Below, in pieces: positions 1 to 5,169 of a DNA stretch of 9,521 nucleotides. The DNA comes from Gammaproteobacteria bacterium. GTDB lineage: Bacteria > Pseudomonadota > Gammaproteobacteria > Xanthomonadales > Marinicellaceae. A program made the position numbers and the translations under genes. How positions within the stretch are numbered: position 1 is the first letter of the stretch; each line of letters opens with the position of its first letter. Location of the stretch: positions 1-9,521 of the forward strand of contig JAUHZH010000051.1 in the NCBI GenBank assembly GCA_030426065.1, written 5' to 3'. The notes beneath the pieces are model-generated. The model searched no databases. It saw only the letters and a program-made list of their open reading frames with translations, and was not told where the DNA came from.

Positions 1-1329
1 CGTGTTGATTTTGACGGCATCATGAGCCACTTGTTTGCCACCACCGATTTAGAGAAAACTTACAAGGTCAACATGAACATGATTGGCCTGGACAAGCGAC
101 CACAAGTCAAAAACCTGCGCATGATACTCACCGAGTGGTTGACGTTCCGGACCGAAACGGTGCGTCGCCGCTTGCAGCATCGCCTGGATAAGGTCAATGC
201 CAGGTTGCACATATTGGATGGTTTGTTGGTTGCTTACTTGAACTTGGATGAAGTGATTCGCATCATCCGGGAAGAAGATGAGCCGAAAGCGGTCTTGATG
301 GCCACTTTCAACCTCACAGAAATCCAAGCGGATGCCATTTTAGATACCCGATTGCGCCATTTGGCTCGATTGGAAGAGATGAAAATCCGCACAGAACAAA
401 TCGAGCTTCAATCAGAAAAAGCAGACTTGGAAGGGACATTGAAATCTCGTGCCAAAATGAAATCCTTGATCAAAAAGGAAATCACAGCAGACAGAGACAA
501 CTACGGCGATGAACGCAACACGACCCTCATTGAGCGTCAAGCCGCCACGGTGTTTGATGAGACCACTTTGGTTCCCAGTGAACCCAACACCATCATTTTG
601 TCGAAGGCCGGTTGGGTGCGGGCGGCCAAAGGCCATGACATCGACCCAGCGGCTTTGGCATACAAAGCAGGTGATGCCTACCAAGACCATGCCCATGGGC
701 GCAGCAATTTGATTTCGGTGTTCCTTTCTGCTGATGGCAGGGCGTTCAGCTTGGCCAGTCACACCTTGCCTTCAGCGCGTGGACAGGGTGAAGCGTTGAC
801 CACCAAATTCACATTCAAGAACAACATGCTGCCAACCAGTGTGACATGCCTCAAGCCCTCAGAAAAAGTGTTGATGTGTTCTGATGCAGGTTACGGGTAT
901 TTTGGTTTGGTGGAAAACCTTCACAGCAAAATGAAAGCCGGTAAAGCCGTGCTCAGCGTGCCCAAAGGGTTCCATTCCATGAAGCCACAAGCCATAGGGA
1001 TCGAACACGATGCCCATGTGGTCTGTGTCACTTCGGCGGGCTACATGTTGGTGTTCCCCTTGGATGAGCTGCCAGAATTGGCCAAAGGCAAGGGCAATAA
1101 ATTAATCAACATACCGGCCAAGCGACTGAAATCAGGTGAAGAAAAATTGTCAGCTGTGGCAGTGATTTCACAATCACAGAGCTTTTTGATCCATGCAGGC
1201 GCCCGATACATCCGATTCAAGTGGAAAGACCTGGTCAATTACTTTGGCACAAGGGCCAAACGTGGTAGCCTGTTACCTCAAGGTTTCCGCAATGTGGATC
1301 GATTAGAAATTGAAGACAACAACGACTAA
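1..1329 (+). CDS. parC: DNA topoisomerase IV subunit A (ParC), 3' part
   Basis: ParC is the DNA-cleaving and DNA-wrapping subunit of topoisomerase IV, which decatenates sister chromosomes and relaxes supercoils together with ParE. The reading frame is open from base 1 (Arg-Val-Asp-Phe-Asp-Gly-Ile, then Met at 22), so the gene is cut by the window edge; Met at 22 is internal, not the start. About 442 codons are visible: the end of the breakage-reunion region and its long helices (the stretch with LRHLARLEEMKIR, nt about 352-429), then the C-terminal beta-pinwheel from roughly nt 570. The ParC-typical motif LPSARGQGEALT lies at nt 766-801, and GWVRAAKGHDID at nt 613-648 is also diagnostic. The full-length 'QRRGGKG'-like GyrA box is absent, as expected for ParC rather than GyrA. 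The catalytic Tyr and the quinolone-resistance region lie upstream of the window. It ends with TAA at 1327-1329, overlapping the next gene. Identification is firm from family resemblance. Confidence 0.97.
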   Translation, partial: RVDFDGIMSHLFATTDLEKTYKVNMNMIGLDKRPQVKNLRMILTEWLTFRTETVRRRLQHRLDKVNARLHILDGLLVAYLNLDEVIRIIREEDEPKAVLMATFNLTEIQADAILDTRLRHLARLEEMKIRTEQIELQSEKADLEGTLKSRAKMKSLIKKEITADRDNYGDERNTTLIERQAATVFDETTLVPSEPNTIILSKAGWVRAAKGHDIDPAALAYKAGDAYQDHAHGRSNLISVFLSADGRAFSLASHTLPSARGQGEALTTKFTFKNNMLPTSVTCLKPSEKVLMCSDAGYGYFGLVENLHSKMKAGKAVLSVPKGFHSMKPQAIGIEHDAHVVCVTSAGYMLVFPLDELPELAKGKGNKLINIPAKRLKSGEEKLSAVAVISQSQSFLIHAGARYIRFKWKDLVNYFGTRAKRGSLLPQGFRNVDRLEIEDNND

Positions 1330-2131
1330 ATTCATTGTGTTGATGATGTGCTGGCAGGGTGTTTCGGCTTTGCCAGACATCCCCAGCTTCAACCTGTGTC
1401 CTGATTTGATTCACCATTCGGGGTTTCAAAACAACAGCAACCCCAGCCAGGGCTCAGGAGGCACTTTCCCTTATGAAGGCTTGGACACCGTTCAAGTGGG
1501 GCAGTCCCTGTTTTCATTCTACTTGCACGTGCCCTTGTCTTATGATGGCTCCGTTGCTTATCCCATCCTGGCATTGTTACAGCCACAAACGGCACCAGGC
1601 CAAAACCAACAAGGTGCCGAGGCCATGCATGATTTTTGGTTGGCCACGGCATCTGAGTATCATTTCATCACGGTTTCTCAAATAACCACCGGTTCGCAAG
1701 GTGGCTGGATTCCAGGACAAGATTCGCAAATTTTGGTGGCGATTTTTCAGCAAGTGCAAGCGGAATACAACATCGAACAAAACCGCCGATACCTTCATGG
1801 GTTTTCTGCCGGTGCCCATGTTGGCTTGGCCATAGGCTTACAAAACGCCGATTATTTTGCAGCCCAAGCCTTCAACGCCGGTGCATTGAGTCAATTTGCT
1901 GGTTCCAGTGCGCCGAGCAACGCCGTCAGGCACATCGCCACTTTACAGGCGGTGGGCCAATCAGACCCTTTACACCCACAGGTGTTGGCAGATCAGCAAA
2001 CCTTCGTCAACGCCGGCTGGGTTTCAGGTCAAGACCACCAATTGATTGAATTCAGCGGTGGGCATCAGTTGCCCAATGGTGCCGATGAGGTGGCTGCTGA
2101 TTTTTTGTGTTTGCGTTCTTTGCTTGATTGA
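1310..2131 (+). CDS. Secreted alpha/beta-hydrolase (esterase / PHB-depolymerase-like)
   Basis: Predicted 273-residue exported serine hydrolase; substrate unknown. The layout matches the PHB-depolymerase/feruloyl-esterase-like branch of the alpha/beta-hydrolase fold: nucleophile elbow GFSAG at residues 164-168 (Ser166), candidate acid Asp219 in GQSDP, and candidate base His252 in SGGHQLP. The segment before the elbow (YNIEQNRRYLHG) is also typical of that group. The usual His-Gly oxyanion motif after the first core strand is replaced by LLQPQ (residues 89-93), which is unusual. Residues 1-20 read as a signal peptide: Lys near the front, hydrophobic FIVLMMC, and a possible cleavage after Val-Ser-Ala. 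Cys30 and Cys267 could form a disulfide outside the cytoplasm. The chosen start is TTG at 1310, because in-frame ATGs at 1343/1346 would destroy the signal peptide. No clear ribosome site is seen, and the 20-base overlap with parC suggests translational coupling. Family is fairly sure, start moderately sure, function unknown. Confidence 0.8.
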   Translation: MKTTTTKFIVLMMCWQGVSALPDIPSFNLCPDLIHHSGFQNNSNPSQGSGGTFPYEGLDTVQVGQSLFSFYLHVPLSYDGSVAYPILALLQPQTAPGQNQQGAEAMHDFWLATASEYHFITVSQITTGSQGGWIPGQDSQILVAIFQQVQAEYNIEQNRRYLHGFSAGAHVGLAIGLQNADYFAAQAFNAGALSQFAGSSAPSNAVRHIATLQAVGQSDPLHPQVLADQQTFVNAGWVSGQDHQLIEFSGGHQLPNGADEVAADFLCLRSLLD

Positions 2132-2156
2132 TTTTATCGAAAACAACATTCGTTAA

Positions 2157-2191
2157 TTGATAATGAAGCTTTCAGTTGCATGAGGTAAAAT
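2157..2191 (+). promoter_or_regulatory. Weak candidate promoter for the peroxiredoxin gene
   Basis: The 84-base gap before the peroxiredoxin gene is A+T-rich. It contains TAAAAT at 2186-2191 and GATAAT at 2159-2164, both acceptable -10 boxes, plus TTGATA at 2157-2162. The TTGATA to TAAAAT spacing is 23 bases, too long for a standard sigma-70 promoter, and no good -35 stands 17 bases before either -10. I see no terminator after the hydrolase gene, so read-through is also possible. I could not recognise an OxyR site. Confidence 0.25.
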
Positions 2192-2204
2192 TTTTAAACG
2201 AAAT

Positions 2205-2208
2205 GGAG
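2205..2208 (+). promoter_or_regulatory. Ribosome binding site of the peroxiredoxin gene
   Basis: GGAG lies 7 bases before the ATG at 2216. The following protein (MGVLVGKKAPNF) begins exactly where this peroxiredoxin family begins, so the start is secure. Confidence 0.75.
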
Positions 2209-2215
2209 ACAACGC

Positions 2216-2821
2216 ATGGGCGTATTGGTCGGTAAAAAAGCACCTAACTTCAAGGGTGCAGCAGTTTTAGGTAACGGTGAAATTGTCGGTGATTACAATT
2301 TCAAACAAGCCACTGAAGGCAAAGTGAAAGTGGTTTTCTTTTATCCTTTGGACTTCACATTTGTTTGTCCATCTGAGTTGATTGCTTTTGATAAGCGCAT
2401 GGATGAATTCACCAAACGTGGTGTTGAAGTGGTTGCGGTCTCGATTGATTCACAATTCACGCACAACGCGTGGCGCAACACACCTGTGAATAAGGGCGGT
2501 ATTGGTCCGGTCAAGTACACCATGTTCGCAGACGTGACACACAAAGCATGTAAAAAATACGACGTGGAAACGCCTGACGGTGCGGTTGCTTTCCGTGGTT
2601 CGTTTTTGATTGACAAAGACAACGTGGTTCGCCACCAAGTGGTTAACGACTTGCCACTGGGTCGTAACGTAGACGAAATGTTGCGCATGGTGGATGCCTT
2701 GGCATTCCATGAAGAGCACGGTGAAGTATGTCCTGCCGGTTGGCAAGACGGCGACAAAGGCATGACGGCATCTCCAGACGGCGTTGCTGACTATTTGTCA
2801 AACGAAGCCGAATCGCTGTAA
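2216..2821 (+). CDS. Typical 2-Cys peroxiredoxin (AhpC/Prx1 type)
   Basis: A cytoplasmic thiol peroxidase of 201 residues that reduces H2O2, organic hydroperoxides and probably peroxynitrite, working as a dimer or decamer and recycled by AhpF- or thioredoxin-type reductants (no reductase gene is in the window). The peroxidatic site is Pro44-x3-Thr48-x2-Cys51 within YPLDFTFVCPSE, with the conserved active-site Arg at residue 127 (AFRGSFLID). The resolving cysteine is Cys172 in the Val-Cys-Pro-Ala-Gly-Trp motif. The length is normal for the family. A GGIGP loop is present (residues 94-98), but the C-terminus ends in NEAESL without the Tyr-Phe helix of oxidation-sensitive eukaryotic enzymes, so an over-oxidation-resistant enzyme is expected. 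Cys112 is a third cysteine. The gene has its own ribosome site and terminator, so it looks monocistronic or is read through from the hydrolase. The neighbouring ECF-like sigma pair and sodB suggest an oxidative-stress setting. Symbols ahpC, prx and tsaA are used variably for this class, so none is assigned. Confidence 0.95.
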   Translation: MGVLVGKKAPNFKGAAVLGNGEIVGDYNFKQATEGKVKVVFFYPLDFTFVCPSELIAFDKRMDEFTKRGVEVVAVSIDSQFTHNAWRNTPVNKGGIGPVKYTMFADVTHKACKKYDVETPDGAVAFRGSFLIDKDNVVRHQVVNDLPLGRNVDEMLRMVDALAFHEEHGEVCPAGWQDGDKGMTASPDGVADYLSNEAESL

Positions 2822-2842
2822 TTGTTCAGCCGATTTGACTCG

Positions 2843-2876
2843 AAAGCCCGAACCAACTGGTTCGGGCTTTTTTTTT
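2843..2876 (+). terminator. Intrinsic terminator after the peroxiredoxin gene
   Basis: A perfect 12-bp stem (AAAGCCCGAACC / GGTTCGGGCTTT, core AGCCCGAACC) closes a 4-base loop AACT and runs into a total of nine T residues (2868-2876). It starts 21 bases after the stop codon. It separates the peroxiredoxin gene from the sigma factor gene. Confidence 0.95.
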
Positions 2877-2895
2877 GCATTGAATCTGAGATATT

Positions 2896-2925
2896 TTGCA
2901 GCTTGCAAGCACTGATGGTTATAAG
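2896..2925 (+). promoter_or_regulatory. Candidate promoter of the sigma/anti-sigma unit
   Basis: TATAAG at 2920-2925 matches five of six -10 bases and is preceded, 18 bases upstream, by TTGCAG at 2896-2901 (three of six -35 bases). A perfect 10-base palindrome, GCTTGCAAGC, occupies 2901-2910, directly in the spacer. Transcription would begin near 2932. I saw no GGAAC-like -35 of the kind often used by ECF sigma factors, so autoregulation cannot be argued from the sequence. Confidence 0.35.
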
Positions 2926-2951
2926 GGGCAATCTGTGGCTATGAAATCAGT

Positions 2952-2958
2952 GGAAAAG
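2952..2958 (+). promoter_or_regulatory. Ribosome binding site favouring the sigma start at 2964
   Basis: GGAAAAG lies 5 bases before ATG 2964 (8 before the adjacent ATG 2967). The alternative internal ATG at 3060 has AAAGGG immediately against it (one-base gap), too close for efficient initiation. This is why the longer start was chosen. Confidence 0.45.
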
Positions 2959-2963
2959 TTTGT

Positions 2964-3719
2964 ATGATGATACTCAGAAACACACAATGGCATTTAACCG
3001 AAAACACATCGGGCGGTGCGCCTTGTGTGAACCAATTGTCATTGACCACCGAAAAGGGTATGGATTCAGGAAAAGAACAGTCTGCACAGAAGAAAAGTCA
3101 GTTATTGTCACTATTGGGCGCCGTCGCAGATGGTGACAAGGTGGCTTGCCAGCAATTTGTGACGGACCATTATCAATGGTTGGTCATCATCGTCAGACAA
3201 CAGTTTCCATACTCTGACTTGTACTTAGACATCGTTCATGATGCGTTTGGTTTAACCATCGAAAAGTTGCGGGCGGGTGAAATCGATAAGCTGGAGTCGA
3301 TCAAGTACTATCTGAGAACAGCTGCCATCAACATTGGTTACTCATACCACAGAAAGGACCAAAAATTCCGCTCAGACATGAATCAGGATTTGATTCACAT
3401 GATACATGACAGCGGTCAAACGGTAATGGATGACATCTCATGGGCTGAAACCATGGCCTTTGTCAAAGACGTCATGTCGGACATGACCGTAGAACGAGAT
3501 CAAGAAATTCTGAAACAGTTTTATCTTGAAGACAAAGACAAACTCACGGTTTGTCAAAACTTAAACATCACGCCAGATCATTTTTCGCGGGTGCTGTTCA
3601 GGGCCAAAAGCCGATTGAAATCTTTGATTGAGAAAAAAGGTCAGACCAGCAATGTCGTTTCGATGTTTCGGAATGTGCCTTCCTGGGTCTTGATTCTGAC
3701 TGCGGTGTGGATGCAATGA
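2964..3719 (+). CDS. ECF-like RNA polymerase sigma-70 family factor
   Basis: Directs RNA polymerase to a dedicated promoter set; the target genes are unknown. Of 251 residues, about 50-132 form sigma region 2: an acidic helix with YLDIVHDAFGLTIEKLR at 87-103 (the core-binding 2.2 helix), then YYLRTAAINIGYSYHRKD for 2.3/2.4. Residues about 177-225 form region 4, with a helix-turn-helix in which HFSRVLFRAKSRLKSL (206-221) is the recognition part. There is no region 3 or 1, as in ECF factors. Two oddities are seen. A poorly conserved N-terminal stretch of about 45 residues may be partly untranslated if Met33 (nt 3060) is the true start. A C-terminal tail after residue 226 ends in a hydrophobic run WVLILTAVWMQ (241-251). 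The next gene starts 10 bases after the stop, its ribosome site overlapping this stop codon, so the two are an operon. Sigma identity is solid; the ECF subgroup is not assigned. Confidence 0.88.
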   Translation: MMILRNTQWHLTENTSGGAPCVNQLSLTTEKGMDSGKEQSAQKKSQLLSLLGAVADGDKVACQQFVTDHYQWLVIIVRQQFPYSDLYLDIVHDAFGLTIEKLRAGEIDKLESIKYYLRTAAINIGYSYHRKDQKFRSDMNQDLIHMIHDSGQTVMDDISWAETMAFVKDVMSDMTVERDQEILKQFYLEDKDKLTVCQNLNITPDHFSRVLFRAKSRLKSLIEKKGQTSNVVSMFRNVPSWVLILTAVWMQ

Positions 3720-3722
3720 GGA
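3718..3722 (+). promoter_or_regulatory. Ribosome binding site of the anti-sigma gene, overlapping the sigma stop
   Basis: GAGGA spans the last two bases of the sigma stop codon (TGA, 3717-3719) and lies 7 bases before ATG 3730. Ribosomes finishing the sigma gene would occupy this site, consistent with coupled and balanced production of the two proteins. AAGGA at 3724-3728 is too near the ATG to be the main site. Confidence 0.65.
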
Positions 3723-3729
3723 CAAGGAA

Positions 3730-4308
3730 ATGAGTTACCAACCTGACGAACAAATCAAACAAGATTACATACAAAATAAGTTGTCTCCTGAGGCAAAAAC
3801 CCAGTTTGAAATGTGGTTGCTCGACCACCCTGAAGCTCAACAAGACATCCACATCGACCTGATGATGAAAGCGGGTTTGAAAGAAATGGCCCAAGAACAA
3901 GCACAACCCAGTTCGCGCTCTTGGTGGCCTGCTGTGGGTATGGCAGCGGCTCTGCTTTTGGTGGTGTCCGTTTACATCATGCCACAATCGGGCCGAAGTC
4001 AAAAAGGCATGATCGCACCGGCTGTGACCTATGTGTCGCAAGTGCGCAGTGCAGAACAGCCCGTTTGGACACTCAAAAAAGATTTGGACAATGTGCTTCA
4101 AATACCAACGGCATACCTGTCTTCAGATGCGCACCAGGTAATGGTGACAGGGTCTGAAACCATGGCAATCAAAGATTTGCTCCCCAGCAATGACCTGTTG
4201 ACTGTTTTGATCCCCAAAGGCACTTTGTCTGTTGGTCCACATCAATTGGAAGTCACCAACCAAGTGAATCAAGAAAAACAAGTATTTGAATTCATAATTA
4301 AGGAATAA
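3730..4308 (+). CDS. Putative membrane anti-sigma factor without zinc-ligand cysteines
   Basis: A 192-residue single-pass membrane protein, most likely holding the upstream sigma factor inactive at the inner membrane. Residues 5-55 are a helical cytoplasmic domain with the layout DYIQNKLSPEAKTQFEMWLL, which matches the start of anti-sigma domains (short helix, Leu-Ser-Pro-Glu turn, longer helix). Where zinc anti-sigma proteins carry Cys-x-x-Cys, this one has HPEAQQ (33-38). There is no Cys anywhere in the protein, so zinc binding of the usual type and thiol redox sensing are not expected. A basic/aromatic flank SRSWWP precedes one membrane segment at about 67-84 (AVGMAAALLLVVSVYIM), giving an N-in orientation. 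The periplasmic part (about 88-192) looks beta-rich, ending in a strand-like pattern (LTVLIPKGTLSVGPHQLEV). It is co-transcribed with the sigma gene and followed by a terminator. The anti-sigma role is inferred from position and architecture; the periplasmic domain is not recognised. Confidence 0.75.
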   Translation: MSYQPDEQIKQDYIQNKLSPEAKTQFEMWLLDHPEAQQDIHIDLMMKAGLKEMAQEQAQPSSRSWWPAVGMAAALLLVVSVYIMPQSGRSQKGMIAPAVTYVSQVRSAEQPVWTLKKDLDNVLQIPTAYLSSDAHQVMVTGSETMAIKDLLPSNDLLTVLIPKGTLSVGPHQLEVTNQVNQEKQVFEFIIKE

Positions 4309-4309
4309 A

Positions 4310-4341
4310 AAAAGCCCGGCAGTCGAAACTGTCGGGCTTTT
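4310..4341. terminator. Bidirectional intrinsic terminator between anti-sigma gene and sodB
   Basis: A 13-bp stem (AAAAGCCCGGCAG, 4310-4322; CTGTCGGGCTTTT, 4329-4341) with one G-U wobble in the plus-strand RNA closes loop TCGAAA. On the minus strand the hairpin (an A-C mismatch at that pair) is followed by seven T residues (complement of A 4307-4313), ideal for sodB. On the plus strand only four T follow, so it is weaker there. It lies between two convergent genes whose stops are 53 bases apart. Confidence 0.9.
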
Positions 4342-4361
4342 ATGAATGGGTTGAAACGGCT

Positions 4362-4940
4362 TTATTTCAAATTGCCAGCAACAAATTCCCAATCAACGAT
4401 GTTCCAGAAGTTTTTCAGGTAACCGCCACGGTCGTTGCGGGTGTCAACGTAATAAGCGTGTTCCCAAACATCACAAGTCAACAAAGGCGTGTAGCCTTCT
4501 GTCATTGGGTTGCCTGCATTGAATGAGTTGACCAACTCAACCTCACCGGCATCATTTTGAACCAACCACACCCAACCTGAGCCGAATGTTGCCAAACCCA
4601 AGGCATTGAACTTTTCAACAAAAGAAGCAAAGTCACCAAAGGCCGCATTGATTTTATCAGCCAATGCACCAGTGGGCTCGCCGCCACCATTGGGTGAAAA
4701 GCCGTTGAAGTAGAATGTGTGGTTCCAGATTTGTGCGGCGTTGTTGAAAATGCCACCGTCAGACTTCATCACAATCTCTTCCAAAGACATGCCTTCAAAT
4801 TCAGTGCCTTTGATCATGTTGTTGAGGTTGTTGACATAGGCATTGTGGTGTTTGCCATGATGGTATTGCAGTGTTTCTGCAGAAATGTGTGGCTCCAAAG
4901 CATCTTCTGCATAACGTAATTTAGGTAATTCGAATGACAT
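4362..4940 (-). CDS. sodB: Iron superoxide dismutase
   Basis: Converts superoxide to O2 and H2O2 in the cytoplasm; the H2O2 is a substrate for the peroxiredoxin encoded nearby. At 192 residues it has the normal bacterial Fe-SOD length. The metal ligands are visible: His27 (QYHHGKHH), His74 (AAQIWNHTFY), Asp157 and His161 (DVWEHAYYVD). Gln70 in the AAQ-x-WNH segment, with NAG at 141-143 where Mn enzymes carry Gln, indicates the Fe type rather than Mn. The motifs SPNGGGEPTG and FGSGWVWL are family signatures. The start ATG (complement of 4938-4940) has an excellent ribosome site. It is transcribed towards the sigma/anti-sigma unit, with a shared terminator, and diverges from the efflux genes. 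Its own sigma-70 promoter is recognisable about 60 bases upstream. Nothing is missing or truncated. Confidence 0.97.
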   Translation of the reverse strand: MSFELPKLRYAEDALEPHISAETLQYHHGKHHNAYVNNLNNMIKGTEFEGMSLEEIVMKSDGGIFNNAAQIWNHTFYFNGFSPNGGGEPTGALADKINAAFGDFASFVEKFNALGLATFGSGWVWLVQNDAGEVELVNSFNAGNPMTEGYTPLLTCDVWEHAYYVDTRNDRGGYLKNFWNIVDWEFVAGNLK

Positions 4941-4944
4941 GATT

Positions 4945-4954
4945 CACTCCTTTT
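4945..4954 (-). promoter_or_regulatory. Ribosome binding site of sodB
   Basis: On the minus strand the sequence AAAAGGAGTG stands before the start codon, with GGAG (4947-4950) 6 bases from ATG. This is a near-ideal Shine-Dalgarno and fixes the start. Confidence 0.85.
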
Positions 4955-4963
4955 AGGTTGTGA

Positions 4964-4976
4964 GAGTCGGCGACTC
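4964..4976 (-). promoter_or_regulatory. Small inverted repeat in the sodB leader
   Basis: GAGTCG-G-CGACTC is a perfect 6+1+6 inverted repeat. In the sodB RNA it can fold as a 5-bp stem GAGUC/GACUC with loop GCC, about 14 bases upstream of the ribosome site. A U-rich stretch (UUUUUU, complement of 4981-4986) stands just 5' of it. It may be an RNA stability or small-RNA control element or a protein operator; the sequence alone does not decide. Confidence 0.4.
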
Positions 4977-4998
4977 AATGAAAAAACTTGCTCGATGA

Positions 4999-5027
4999 AA
5001 TATAGGGACGGATTCATGAAAAGTCAA
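4999..5027 (-). promoter_or_regulatory. sigma-70 promoter of sodB
   Basis: On the minus strand, TTGACT (complement of 5022-5027) and TATATT (complement of 4999-5004) are separated by exactly 17 bases. They match the consensus at five of six bases each. Transcription would start near 4992, giving a leader of about 52 nt. Confidence 0.75.
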
Positions 5028-5115
5028 ATAACAATCTCGTGATTTCGCCCTTAAAAATGTCAGTGTGGTCATGGCTGATTCAAGATAAAACAAAGGGGCC
5101 CTCAGTGACTTAAGG

Positions 5116-5129
5116 CACATTAATATGTG
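5116..5129. promoter_or_regulatory. Inverted repeat CACAT-TAAT-ATGTG, candidate operator
   Basis: Two 5-base arms (5116-5120 and 5125-5129) flank TAAT. The element covers the position where the -35 of the efflux promoter would lie (its -10 is at 5143-5148). A repressor bound here would block the pump operon. No regulator gene is in the window, so the assignment rests on symmetry and position only. Confidence 0.35.
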
Positions 5130-5142
5130 TCAAGAAGTGGTT

Positions 5143-5148
5143 TATAAT
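5143..5148 (+). promoter_or_regulatory. Consensus -10 box of the efflux operon promoter
   Basis: A perfect TATAAT sits 22 bases before the preferred ATG at 5170, predicting a transcript start near 5155 and a very short leader. The -35 position (ATTAAT, 5119-5124, 18-base spacer) is poor, which would fit a regulated promoter. Confidence 0.45.
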
Positions 5149-5169
5149 GTATGTATTCATTTGTCCTTT

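Noticed and set aside
2132..2215. OxyR or Fur site upstream of the peroxiredoxin gene
   Set aside because: The A+T-rich gap shows no arrangement I could match convincingly to either operator.
2341..2763. Minus-strand frame opposite the peroxiredoxin gene
   Set aside because: The plus strand encodes intact Cys51, Arg127 and Cys172 motifs; the opposite frame resembles nothing and lacks initiation signals.
2877..2963. ECF-type autoregulated promoter (GGAAC-like -35) before the sigma gene
   Set aside because: No GGAAC or similar motif is present here, nor in the gaps before the peroxiredoxin gene or sodB on the relevant strands.
3598..4101. 167-codon minus-strand frame spanning the sigma/anti-sigma junction
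   Set aside because: It crosses two genes supported by domains and ribosome sites, and its His/Arg/Phe-rich translation has no family character.
5094..5102. GGGGCCC palindrome between sodB and the adaptor gene
   Set aside because: A short restriction-site-like GC palindrome without flanking symmetry or promoter-linked position; likely chance.
5125..5169. N-terminal extension of the adaptor protein from ATG 5125
   Set aside because: It precedes a consensus TATAAT and would place 15 residues ahead of a canonical lipoprotein signal; the 5170 start is preferred.
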